From the NCBI RefSeq assembly GCF_021390395.1, contig NZ_JAJUWT010000002.1, positions 186,001 to 250,000 on the forward strand: a stretch of DNA of 64,000 nucleotides. Reading direction: 5' to 3'. The position numbers and the translations under genes were made by a program. This DNA comes from Saccharothrix sp. S26 (lineage in GTDB: Bacteria > Actinomycetota > Actinomycetes > Mycobacteriales > Pseudonocardiaceae). This document shows, in pieces, positions 8,715-19,545 of the stretch (the stretch's first letter is position 1; every line of letters starts with the position of its first letter). The notes beneath the pieces are model-generated. The model was not told the DNA's origin, ran no database searches, and saw only the letters and a list, made by a program, of their open reading frames with translations.

Positions 8715-9131
8715 AGCTCAGCCCAACCGCTGCCCAGCCCAACCGCTGCCCAGCCGCTGTGTGCGGTCGGCCGTGGGGCTGCTGGGTCGCGAGCGCCTGC
8801 GGTCCGCGCGGGGGCGGGTGCCTGTGGGTGCGCGTCGCGGGGCGCGGGGGCGTGTCGTGCGGTGTGGGGGTGGTGCGTGTGGGGCGGGGCGTGCGGTGTG
8901 TGGCTGGCGTTCGGGCGTTCGGGCGGTGTCGAGTCGGGCGGGTGCCTTGGCTGTCGGTTGCGCTTGGGGGTGGGCTGGTGCTGGCGCTGGCCGTGGGTGC
9001 CGCCTCCTTCTTTCCCGGCAACGTCAATGGTATGGGGAAAGTTTCGGGATTCTTGGGGTTTCGCACCTATGGGTGATCATCAGTGAGGCGGTGCAACCTG
9101 GGGGTGGCCGGGTGGCATTGGGTATGGCGGG
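8715..9131. other. Non-coding stretch, G-rich
   Basis: No credible gene is seen here. After the decayed repeats the + strand becomes strongly G-rich between about 8815 and 8960, with several runs of four or five G (for example GTGGGGG, GTGGGGCGGGGC). The region ends in a less GC-rich patch near 9005-9090. Long frames cross it on both strands, but their composition is unlike the neighbouring genes. Confidence 0.6.
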
Positions 9132-10076
9132 TCAGCGCTTGGTGGAGCGGAACCAGCGTTCTGCGCCCCGGTGCAGGGGGACTTGGCCCGTGGCGATGCC
9201 CGTTCGGACGTTGATCCGGCTGGCTTCCGGGTGGCCCGCGGCGATCCGGGATGACTGGGTGAACACCGTGCGGGTCACCACCTCTACCACGTCGGCGTCC
9301 AGGGAGGTCCTCGCCAGCAGCAGGTTCGGCACCGCGAACGTGTGGCACGGGCCCAAGTTGCCGTAGGTGGTGGCGGGGATGGTGGCCGGGACGTAGGGCC
9401 CCGGGTAGGCCTCGGCCAGTTTCTCGGCCTCGGCGGGCAGGTCGAGCAGGCGCAACGGGAACCGGCCCAGGTTGTCCGCGATGGCGGGCGTGGGGATGCC
9501 GGTCAGGGCCAGGAACGCGTCCAGCGAGCCGGCGATCAGCTCCTCGGCGGCGTCGGCGTGGGCCATCCGGCGCGCGTCCACCTCGATCCCCAGCAACGAC
9601 AGCAGCCTCGTCGCGGTGAACTCCGTGCCCGACTCCGACGGCCCGAACGACACCGGCCGCCCGGCCAGGTCGGACAACGTCCGCAACGGCGAGTTCGCGG
9701 GCACGGCGACCTGCATGAAGCTGTCGTAGAGCCGACCCACCGCGCTGATGCCGCCCGGATCCTCGGCGCTGAGCAACGCGCCGTCCACCAGAGGATCCAA
9801 AGAGGACAGTCCGAGGTGGACCTCCCCGGACCGCAGCAGCCGGACGTTCTCCACCGACGCGGCGGTCTGCCGCTCCACGACCCGGGTCGACGGCAGCTCG
9901 TCGGCCAGTGCCGCGGCCAGCGCGCCGCCGATCTCGCGGAACACCGCGCCGTCCGGCCCGGTCGCCAGGACGAGCTCGGCCAACTCGGGCGGGGTGGTGG
10001 ACGTGCAGCCGGCCACCCAGCCGGGCACGGCCGCGACCGCCGCGGCACGCAGCACCGAACGCCGGGACACCTGCAC
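9132..10076 (-). CDS. TAXI-family solute-binding lipoprotein
   Basis: A 314-residue extracytoplasmic binding protein of the TAXI branch of TRAP transporters. The N-terminus is a twin-arginine-like lipoprotein signal (SRRSVLRAA) with lipobox VAGC, lipid Cys at residue 24. Family features include LATGPDGAVFREIGGALA near residue 37, TAASVENVRLL, VSFGPSESGTEFTATRLL near 143 and ATIPATTYG near 238. TAXI proteins normally work with a DctM-type fused permease; none is adjacent. Instead the divergent neighbour is the dicarboxylate symporter gene dctA. It may serve a permease elsewhere, or act as a sensor. GTG at 10070 is an alternative start. Confidence 0.85.
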   Translation of the reverse strand: MQVSRRSVLRAAAVAAVPGWVAGCTSTTPPELAELVLATGPDGAVFREIGGALAAALADELPSTRVVERQTAASVENVRLLRSGEVHLGLSSLDPLVDGALLSAEDPGGISAVGRLYDSFMQVAVPANSPLRTLSDLAGRPVSFGPSESGTEFTATRLLSLLGIEVDARRMAHADAAEELIAGSLDAFLALTGIPTPAIADNLGRFPLRLLDLPAEAEKLAEAYPGPYVPATIPATTYGNLGPCHTFAVPNLLLARTSLDADVVEVVTRTVFTQSSRIAAGHPEASRINVRTGIATGQVPLHRGAERWFRSTKR

Positions 10077-10219
10077 GAACAGCAGCGTAACCCCACCCCT
10101 CCGGGTGAACGGGGTGTTACGTCAGAGGGATCTGAAGTTTCCGCCGCACGCCTTGTCGCGGCGGCGGGCTGTGCTCAGGATCACGAACCAACTCCCAACG
10201 GTCCCCCTTTGGAGGAGAC

Positions 10220-11590
10220 GTGGTCAGCGCGCAAACACGTGAGCGCAAACCGATCTACAAGCACCTCTACTTCTGGGTGTTGGTGTCGATCGTGCTGGGC
10301 GTGATCGTCGGGTACGCGTTCCCGGCCCAGGCCTCGGGCATGAAGTGGCTGGCCGACTTCTTCATCGCGCTGGTGAAGGTGGTCATCGCGCCGACGATCT
10401 TCTGCACGGTCGTGGTCGGCATCGCGGGCCTGGGCAACCTGGCCAAGGCGGGCGGCCTCGCGCTGCGGACCATCCTGTACTTCACCGCGATGACGACGGT
10501 CGCGCTGGCGATCGGCCTGATCGTGGTCAACCTGGTCCAGCCGGGCCACCACGGCGCGTCCATCCCGATCAACGACGGCGCGGCGGAGAAGACGCTCGCC
10601 GACGCCAAGACCGCCGAGACCGGCGTCACGGGCTTCATCCTCGGCCTGGTGCCGAAGTCGTTCCTGGGCGCGTTCACCGACGGCCAGTTGATCCAGGTGC
10701 TGGTGGTCGCGATCCTGGTCGCGGTGGCCGTGGCGGGCATGGGCAAGCGCGGCGAGAAGGTCGTGTCGGCGCTGGACACGACGGCCAAGGTGATGTTCGG
10801 CGTCATCAAGATCGTCATGTACGCGGCCCCGATCGGCGCGTTCGGCGGCATCGCCTACACGATCGGCAAGTTCGGCGGCTCGATCCTGGGCAAGCTGGCG
10901 TGGCTGATGGGCTCGTTCTACGCGACCTGCCTGCTGTTCGTGCTGGTGGTGCTGGGCGGGGTGGCGCTGTACGCCGGGTTCTCGATCTTCAAGTTCCTCC
11001 GCTACATCAAGGACGAGCTGCTGATCGTGCTGGGCACGTCGTCGTCGGAGACGGTGCTGCCGCGGATGCTGGTGAAGCTGGAGGCGGCGGGAGCGGACAA
11101 GTCGGTGGTCGGCCTGACCATCCCGACCGGCTACTCGTTCAACCTCGACGGCACGTGCATCTACCTGACCATGGGCGCGATCTTCATCGCCCAGGCGACC
11201 GGCACGGACGTCGGCCTGGGCACCCAGATCGGGCTGCTGCTGTTCATGCTGCTGGCCAGCAAGGGCGCGGCGGGCGTCACGGGCGCGGGCCTGGTCACGC
11301 TGGCGGCGTCGCTGAGCGCGTTCGAGGGCAACAGCGCCATCCCGGCGGTCGGCATCGCCCTGATCGTGGGCATCGACCGGTTCATGTCCGAGGCGCGGGC
11401 CATCACCAACGTCATCGGCAACGGCGTCGGCACCCTCGTGGTGGCACGGTGGCAGGGCCAGTTGGACCGCGAGCGGTTGCGCGAAGTGATGGACAACCCG
11501 TCTCAGATCGACGTGGACGCCCTCATGGAACGCCAGCACGGTGACGAGGTCGTCACGGAGCGTGAACCGGCGGCCGTCGGCACGCGCTGA
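10220..11590 (+). CDS. dctA: C4-dicarboxylate:cation symporter
   Basis: A 456-residue DAACS-family transporter that imports succinate, fumarate or malate with cations. Hallmarks are the serine-rich reentrant loop SSSETVLPRM near residue 274, PTGYSFNLDGTCIYL near 302, the second hairpin SKGAAGVTGAG near 350 and NVIGNGVGTLVVARW near 395. About eight TM helices cover residues 15-400 with a charged cytoplasmic tail. The GTG start follows GGAGG at 10211. Glutamate transporters share the fold, but the loop sequence fits DctA best. A strong hairpin at 11603 ends the unit. Confidence 0.92.
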   Translation: MVSAQTRERKPIYKHLYFWVLVSIVLGVIVGYAFPAQASGMKWLADFFIALVKVVIAPTIFCTVVVGIAGLGNLAKAGGLALRTILYFTAMTTVALAIGLIVVNLVQPGHHGASIPINDGAAEKTLADAKTAETGVTGFILGLVPKSFLGAFTDGQLIQVLVVAILVAVAVAGMGKRGEKVVSALDTTAKVMFGVIKIVMYAAPIGAFGGIAYTIGKFGGSILGKLAWLMGSFYATCLLFVLVVLGGVALYAGFSIFKFLRYIKDELLIVLGTSSSETVLPRMLVKLEAAGADKSVVGLTIPTGYSFNLDGTCIYLTMGAIFIAQATGTDVGLGTQIGLLLFMLLASKGAAGVTGAGLVTLAASLSAFEGNSAIPAVGIALIVGIDRFMSEARAITNVIGNGVGTLVVARWQGQLDRERLREVMDNPSQIDVDALMERQHGDEVVTEREPAAVGTR

Positions 11591-11602
11591 GGTCGGGCCG
11601 CA

Positions 11603-11634
11603 GAGCCCCTGTGCCGGTCGCGGCACGGGGGCTC
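11603..11634 (+). terminator. Terminator after dctA
   Basis: A 14-bp stem (GAGCCCCTGTGCCG against CGGCACGGGGGCTC) with one T-G pair and a GTCG tetraloop, 12 bp after the dctA stop. No T-run follows, as is usual in high-GC actinomycetes. Confidence 0.8.
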
Positions 11635-11942
11635 ACCTGCGGGTTCGTCCAGACTCCCGGTATGCCGGGCAGTGTCGGCCGGCTCTCACCAGCGCGCGCG
11701 GGGGGTCGTGCTCGGTTATGCTTAACAACGCGTAACAAGGCCGGCCGGGGTATCGCTCGGACCGGTCGAATCGTTACCAGTCGCCGACCGAGATCACCCG
11801 AAGGATGGTGTGGATCCGTTTCGCGACTGTTAAAGTCTCGTCAACACGCGGGCCATCGTCGTCCCGTGCCCAGCACCCGGATTCCAGGACCTGGACACGA
11901 GGACTCGTTCTTTCACCAAGGACGACGAAGGAGGTCTGCGCA
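11635..11942. other. Leader region of gltB
   Basis: About 310 bp without a gene. It holds the AT-richer patch near 11715-11740, a second one (TGTTAAAGT near 11828-11836) that could be a -10 region, and the gltB ribosome site AAGGAGG at 11928-11934. A frame open from 11805 into gltB is the result of an in-frame leader, not of an earlier start. Confidence 0.5.
11722..11736 (+). promoter_or_regulatory. Possible GlnR-type site upstream of gltB
   Basis: TTAAC at 11722-11726 and GTAAC at 11732-11736 are separated by 5 bp, with a further GTTAC at 11773. GlnR of actinomycetes binds paired GTnAC-type half sites near nitrogen genes such as gltBD, but usually with 6 bp between them. The match is partial and the regulator gene is not in the window. 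Confidence 0.3.
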
Positions 11943-14900
11943 GTGATCTTCTCCGCCATCCCGTCCCCGCAGGGGCTCTACGACCCCGCCGCGGAACGTG
12001 ACGCTTGCGGTGTGGCGATGGTCGCCGACATCAAGGGCCGGCGCTCGCACGACATCGTCGTCGACGCGCTCACCGCGCTGGCCAACCTGGAACACCGAGG
12101 TGCCGCGGGCGCCGAACCGACCAGCGGCGACGGCGCCGGGATCCTGCTGCAACTGCCCGACGCGTTCCTGCGCGACGTGCTGGACTTCGAGCTGCCGGAG
12201 GCGGGCGCGTACGCCGCGGGCATCGCGTTCCTGCCCGCCGACGCCGAGCACCGCGCGAAGGCGGTCGCGCTGGCCGAGCGCGTCGCCGCCGAGGAGGGCC
12301 TCGAGGTCCTGGGTTGGCGCGACGTGCCCACGGCGGCCGACCACGCGGGCGTGGGCCCGACCGCCCGGTCGGTGATGCCGCACTTCGCGATGCTGTTCGT
12401 CACGAGCGAGACGGGCCGGCGGGGCGTCGAGCTGGACCGCCTCACGTTCGCCTTGCGCAAGCGGGTCGAGCACGAGAGCGCGGCGGCCGACGTCGGCACG
12501 TACTTCCCGTCGTTGTCGTCGCGCACGATCGTCTACAAGGGGATGCTGACCACGGGCCAACTGCCCGCGTTCTTCCCCGACCTGCGCGACGAGCGGCTGG
12601 CGAGCGCGATCGCCCTGGTCCACTCCCGCTTCTCCACGAACACGTTCCCGTCGTGGCCGCTGGCGCACCCGTTCCGGTACGTCGCCCACAACGGTGAGAT
12701 CAACACCGTCCGGGGCAACCGGAACCGGATGCGGGCCCGCGAGGCGCTGCTGGCCTCCGACCTGATCCCGGGCGACCTGAGCAGGCTGTTCCCGATCTGC
12801 CACCCGGAGGGCTCGGACTCGGCGAGCTTCGACGAGGTGCTGGAGCTGCTGCACCTGGGCGGCCGGAGCCTGCCGCACGCGGTGCTGATGATGATCCCGG
12901 AGGCGTGGGAGAACCACACCTCGATGGACCCGAAGCGCCGCGCGTTCTACGAGTTCCACGCGAGCCTGATGGAGCCGTGGGACGGCCCGGCGTGCGTGAC
13001 GTTCACCGACGGTTCGCTGGTCGGCGCGGTGCTCGACCGCAACGGCCTGCGCCCGGCCCGTTGGTGGCAGACCGCCGACGGCCGCGTGGTGCTGGCCTCG
13101 GAGACCGGTGTGCTCGACGTGCCCGCCGACCAGGTCGTGGCGAAGGGCCGGTTGCAGCCGGGCCGCATGTTCCTGGTCGACACGGTCGAGGGTCGCCTGG
13201 TCGAGGACGACGAGGTCAAGTCGAAGCTGGCCGACGAGCTGCCCTACGACGAGTGGCTGCACGCGGGCCTGCTGGAGCTGGCCGACCTGGCCGACCGCGA
13301 GCACGTGGTGCAGAGCCACGAGTCCGTGGTGCGCCGCCAGCTCACGTTCGGCTACACCGAGGAGGAGCTCCGGATCCTGCTCGCCCCGATGTCCACCAAC
13401 GGCGCGGAGCCGCTGGGCTCGATGGGCACCGACACCCCGGTGGCGGCGCTCTCGCAGCGCTCCCGGCTGCTCTACGACTACTTCGTGCAGAACTTCGCCC
13501 AGGTCACGAACCCGCCGCTGGACGCGATCCGCGAGGAGATCGTCACCAGCGTGTCGCGGGTGATGGGCCCGGAGCAGAACCTGCTGGAGCCGGGCCCGGT
13601 CAGCTGCCGGCACATCAAGCTGACCTACCCGGTGATCGACAACGACGAGCTGGCCAAGCTCATCCACATCAACGACGACGGCGACCTGCCGGGATTCGCC
13701 TGCACCGTCCTATCCGGACTGTACGAAGTGGACGGCGGCGGCGCGGCGCTGGCCGCGGCGATCGAGCGGGTGCGCCGCGAGGCGTCCGAGGCGATCGCGA
13801 ACGGCGCGCGCACGCTCGTGCTGTCCGACCGCGACTCCGACCACCGGATGGCCCCCATCCCGTCGCTGCTGCTGGTCTCCGCGGTGCACCACCACCTGGT
13901 GCGCACCAAGGAGCGGCTGCGCGTGGCGCTGGTCGTGGAGTCCGGTGACGCCCGCGAGGTGCACCACATCGCCGCGCTGCTGAGCTACGGCGCGGCCGCG
14001 GTGAACCCGTACCTGGCGTTCGAGACGATCGAAGACATGATCAGCACCGGCGCGGTGACCGGCATCGAGCCGCGCAAGGCCGTGCGGAACTATGTGACGG
14101 CCCTGGTCAAGGGCACGCTGAAGATCATGTCGAAGATGGGCATCTCGACCGTCGGCGCGTACACGGCGGCACAGGTGTTCGAGGCCGTCGGCCTGTCGAA
14201 GGAGCTGCTGGACGAGTACTTCACCGGCACGGTGTCCAAGCTCGGCGGCGCGGACCTCGACGTGCTGGCCGAGGAGGTCGCGCAGCGCCACCGCCGCGCC
14301 CACCCGGACAACCCGACCGACCGGGCGCACCGCAGGCTGGAGGTGGGCGGCGAGTACGCCTACCGCCGCGAGGGCGAGCTGCACCTGTTCACGCCGGAGA
14401 CGGTGTTCCTGCTCCAGCACGCCACCAAGACCGGTCGGGAAGAGGTCTACCGGCGCTACACCGACGAGGTGGAGAAGCTGGCCCGCCAGGGCGGCCTGCT
14501 GCGCGGCCTGTTCTCGTTCCGCACCGAGGGCCGCACGCCCGTTCCGATCGACGAGGTCGAGCCGGTCTCCTCGATCGTCAAGCGGTTCAACACCGGCGCG
14601 ATGTCCTACGGGTCGATCTCCGCGGAGGCGCACGAGACGCTGGCCATCGCGATGAACCGGCTCGGCGGCCGGTCCAACAGCGGCGAGGGCGGCGAGGACC
14701 CCGAGCGCCTGTACGACCCGGAGCGGCGCAGCGCGGTCAAGCAGGTCGCGTCCGGCCGGTTCGGCGTCACCAGCGAGTACCTGGTCAACGCCAGCGACAT
14801 CCAGATCAAGATGGCGCAGGGCGCGAAGCCCGGCGAGGGCGGCCAACTGCCCGGCTACAAGGTGTACCCGTGGATCGCGCGGACCCGGCACTCCACGCCG

Positions 14901-16473
14901 GGCGTCGGCCTGATCTCGCCGCCGCCGCACCACGACATCTACTCGATCGAGGACCTGGCGCAGCTCATCCACGACCTGAAGAACGCCAACGAGCAGGCCC
15001 GCGTGCACGTGAAGCTGGTCAGCGAGGTCGGCGTCGGCACGGTCGCCGCGGGTGTGGCGAAGGCGCACGCGGACGTGGTGCTGATTTCCGGCCACGACGG
15101 CGGCACCGGCGCGTCGCCGCTGAACTCGCTCAAGCACGCGGGCACGCCGTGGGAGATCGGCCTGGCCGAGACCCAGCAGACGTTGCTGCTCAACGGGTTG
15201 CGCGACCGGATCACGGTGCAGGTCGACGGCGCGATGCGCACCGGCCGGGACGTGGTGGTCGCCGCGCTGCTGGGCGCGGAGGAGTTCGGCTTCGCGACCG
15301 CGCCGCTGATCGTCGAGGGCTGCATCATGATGCGCGTCTGCCACCTGGACACGTGCCCGGTCGGCATCGCCACGCAGAACCCCGAACTGCGCAAGCGCTT
15401 CACCGGCCAGGTCGACCACGTGGTCAACTTCTTCCACTTCGTCGCGCAGGAAGTCCGGGAACTGCTGGCCTCACTGGGTTTCCGCACGATCGACGAGGCC
15501 GTGGGCCACGCCGAGCTGCTCAAGACCGACGAGGCCGTCGAGCACTGGAAGGCGGCCGGGCTGGACCTGACGCCGGTGTTCGAGGTGCCCGAGACGCCTT
15601 ACCGCACGGCCAAGCGCAAGGTCCGCGAGCAGGACCACGGCCTGGCGCAGGCGCTGGACCGCACGCTGCTCCAACTCGCCGACGCGGCGCTCAACGACGC
15701 CCGCCCGGTGCGGCTGGAACTGCCGTTGCGCAACGTCAACCGCACCGTCGGCACGCTGCTCGGCGCGGAGGTCACCCGCCGGTTCGGCGGCGACGGGCTG
15801 CCCGACGACACGATCCACGTGACGTTCACCGGTTCGGCGGGCCAGTCGCTGGGCGCGTTCATCCCGCGCGGCGTCACGCTGGAGATGATCGGCGACGCCA
15901 ACGACTACGTCGGCAAGGGCCTGTCCGGCGGCCGGATCATCGTGCGGCCGCACCCGGACGCGCCGTTCGCCGCCGAGCAGCAGGTCATCGCGGGCAACGT
16001 GATCGGCTACGGCGCCACGTCCGGCGAGATCTTCCTGCGCGGACGGGTCGGCGAGCGGTTCTGCGTGCGCAACTCGGGCGCGCTGGCCGTGGCCGAGGGC
16101 GTGGGCGACCACGCGTTCGAGTACATGACCGGCGGCCGGGCCGTGGTGCTCGGGCCGACCGGCCGCAACCTGGCCGCGGGCATGTCCGGCGGCATCGCGT
16201 ACGTGCTGGAACTCGACCCGGCCGCGGTCAACACCGCGATGGTCGAGCTCCAGCGGCCCGGCGCGGAGGACCTGCGCTGGCTGCGCGAGGTGGTGGAGCG
16301 CCACCACCAGCTCACCGGTTCGGCGGTGGCCGCGTCGCTGCTCGGCGACTGGCCCCGGCGTTCCGCGTCGTTCACCAAGGTCATGCCCGGTGACTACCAG
16401 CGCGTGCTCGAAGCGATGAGGCTCGCCCGCGCGGAGGGCAGGGACGTCGACCAGGCGATCATGGAGGCATCCC

Positions 16474-16481
<8 letters not shown>
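11943..16481 (+). CDS. gltB: Glutamate synthase large subunit
   Basis: A 1512-residue enzyme that transfers the glutamine amide to 2-oxoglutarate to make glutamate. The GTG at 11943 is fixed by AAGGAGG 8 bp upstream and gives a 21-residue propeptide before the N-terminal nucleophile Cys22 (RDACGV), as in other GltB. The order is glutamine amidotransferase domain to about residue 420, central domain, FMN-binding synthase barrel with GGTGASPL near 1055, then the [3Fe-4S] cysteines Cys1127, Cys1133, Cys1138, and the C-terminal glycine-rich GXGXG beta-helix ([15 protein letters not shown]). Length is normal. gltD overlaps its end by 8 bp. Confidence 0.98.
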
Positions 16482-17979
<1,498 letters not shown>

Positions 17980-18010
17980 CCCCCTCGGACCGCCGTTTCG
18001 CTGGATACCC

Positions 18011-18040
18011 GGCCGCCCCGACAACGACGTCGGGGCGGCC
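18011..18040. terminator. Terminator between gltD and the convergent small gene
   Basis: A perfect 12-bp stem (GGCCGCCCCGAC with GTCGGGGCGGCC) and a 6-nt loop, followed on the + strand by CTTTCACTT. It lies between the stops of two convergent genes and probably acts in both directions. Confidence 0.9.
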
Positions 18041-18043
18041 CTT

Positions 18044-18241
18044 TCACTTGTCCCGGACCTGGGCCAGGGCCTCGCCGACCTTGGCGGCGAGCTTCTCCAG
18101 CCCGCGCTCGCTGAGGATCAGGTCGAGACCGCCGTCGTGGACGCCGCCCAGCCGGAACTGGATCTCCTGCCCCACCACGTCGAAGTCGATGTGGCAGTCA
18201 CCCTCGACCGCCACCCACGAGTCCACCTTGATGCCGCTCAT
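18044..18241 (-). CDS. Small conserved hypothetical protein
   Basis: A 65-residue acidic protein of unknown function. I chose the ATG at 18241 because GGGAGAGG lies 3-10 bp upstream; the frame extends upstream to 18277 without a ribosome site. The sequence reads as a short beta-rich part (VDSWVAVEGDCHIDFDVVGQEI) followed by an amphipathic helix (SERGLEKLAAKVGEALAQV). No signal peptide, membrane segment or metal motif is seen. It is divergent from the XRE regulator at 18346, with a palindrome between them. Confidence 0.65.
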   Translation of the reverse strand: MSGIKVDSWVAVEGDCHIDFDVVGQEIQFRLGGVHDGGLDLILSERGLEKLAAKVGEALAQVRDK

Positions 18242-18260
18242 CCACCTCTCCCGTCTTTGG

Positions 18261-18277
18261 ATGCGATCCAATCGCAT
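18261..18277. promoter_or_regulatory. Palindromic operator candidate between divergent genes
   Basis: ATGCGAT-CCA-ATCGCAT is a perfect 7-3-7 inverted repeat that overlaps a -10-like CATAAT (18275-18280) reading towards the XRE gene. Its place between the small gene at 18241 and the XRE regulator at 18346 suits an autoregulatory operator. Confidence 0.45.
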
Positions 18278-18345
18278 AATCGGAGTTTGCGCAGTCGCTC
18301 GATCGGGTGACCAGTGGCCCGGTGGCGCGGCGGTAGGCTCGCCGC

Positions 18346-19206
18346 ATGGCGAGGATCACGCCGACGGCGAAGAAGTTGTTGCTGGGCAAGGAGATCGCGT
18401 TCCTGCGGGAACGCGCGGGCCTCTCCCAGGCGCAGGCGGCCGCGCTCATCGAGAAGAGCCAGAGCCGCATGGCGGACATGGAGGCGGGGCAGTCCAGCAT
18501 CACGCCGGGCGACCTGATCCTGTTGCTCAAGGGCCTCGGCGTCACCGATGAGGCGCACGTCGAAGCGTTGTTGGAGTTGCGCCGGAACAACCACCAGCGC
18601 GGCAAGTGGACCGGTGTGCGGAGCATGTACGCCGAGCAGTTCCGCACCATGATCGACCTGGAGGAGAACTGCGACCTCATCCGCACGGTCGAGACCGAGG
18701 TGCCGCCGGGGCTGTTGCAGTGCGAGTCCTTCATCAGGGCGCTGTACGCGCTCAGCGATGACGACCGGGACATGGACGCGCGGGTCCAAGCCCGGCTGGC
18801 CCGGCAGGAGATCTTCCACAAGCCCAACCCGCCGCAGGTGGCGTTCGTGATCTCGGAGTCGTCGCTGCGCCGCCAGTTCGGGTCGCCTGACGTCATGCGC
18901 GAGCAGATCAACTACATGATCAAGCTCTCGAAGCTGCCCAACGTCAGCCTCCAGGTCATGCCGTTCAAGACACGGGTGCAGAGCGGCTGGATCGGCGACC
19001 GGTTCGTGCTGCTCCGCATCCCGTCGCCCGGTGTGGCGGGACCGCTGGAGTTCGCCTACACCGAGAACGAAGCCGAGCTGCGCTATCTCGACGACAAGCA
19101 GGTCGTGGGCCGATTGGAGCGGGTGTGGGCCCGCTTGACCGGTGCTGCGCTGAGCTTCGAGGAGACGAGGAGGTTCCTGCGTAAAGTTGCTGCCGACTAC
19201 AGCTAG
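18346..19206 (+). CDS. XRE-family regulator with DUF5753 domain
   Basis: A 286-residue DNA-binding protein. Residues 12-70 form a helix-turn-helix (LRERAGLSQAQAAALIEKSQSRMADMEAG, read in two parts as recognition and supporting helices). The remainder is the DUF5753 domain, with QFRTMIDLEE, the conserved VPGLLQ-like segment VPPGLLQCESFI near residue 121, and FVISESSLRR and LQVMPF further on. Such regulators are abundant in Streptomyces and relatives and typically precede a DUF397 gene, as here (19216, 9 bp on). They are linked to development and antibiotic control in some species; the ligand is unknown. A second pair is at 40245. Confidence 0.92.
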   Translation: MARITPTAKKLLLGKEIAFLRERAGLSQAQAAALIEKSQSRMADMEAGQSSITPGDLILLLKGLGVTDEAHVEALLELRRNNHQRGKWTGVRSMYAEQFRTMIDLEENCDLIRTVETEVPPGLLQCESFIRALYALSDDDRDMDARVQARLARQEIFHKPNPPQVAFVISESSLRRQFGSPDVMREQINYMIKLSKLPNVSLQVMPFKTRVQSGWIGDRFVLLRIPSPGVAGPLEFAYTENEAELRYLDDKQVVGRLERVWARLTGAALSFEETRRFLRKVAADYS

Positions 19207-19215
19207 GAGGCAGCA

Positions 19216-19383
19216 GTGTTCCGCAGGTCGAGCTACAGCACCGAGAGTGGCAACAACTGTGTCGAGGTGTGGCGGACGACGGAGTCGGTGGCGGTGCGGG
19301 ACAGCAAGGTTCCGGAAGGTGGCGTGGTGCGGGTGAGCCCGGCGGCGTTCGACCACTTGTTGAAGGCGTTGGGCCGGGCCTGA
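19216..19383 (+). CDS. DUF397 domain protein
   Basis: A 55-residue protein that begins at GTG 19216 with AGGAGG 5 bp upstream, 9 bp after the XRE gene. It has the DUF397 pattern: FRRSSYSTESGNNCVEV, then VAVRDSKVPEGG, then a C-terminal VSPAAFDHLLKAL. DUF397 proteins act together with the neighbouring XRE/DUF5753 regulator and probably bind it. The small size is normal for the family. Confidence 0.9.
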   Translation: MFRRSSYSTESGNNCVEVWRTTESVAVRDSKVPEGGVVRVSPAAFDHLLKALGRA

Positions 19384-19545
19384 TATTCGTCGCCGCGCGG
19401 CCACGGGTGGGCATCGGGCGGTGTCCGGTGGGCCGTTGTGACCAGCTGAGCCGGCGAGTGGCCGAAGTTTTACCTTTTCTGTATCGATCCGAGTTCCCGG
19501 ACGACTCAAGCGGGCGAGAACTGTTTCCGCTTGAAGGGATTCCGG

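Noticed and set aside
8299-9066. Minus-strand frame of 255 residues through the 16/17-bp repeats
   Set aside because: The repeats give low-complexity GLGHRLGW-type peptides whose period changes with the repeat unit. No ribosome site or family similarity.
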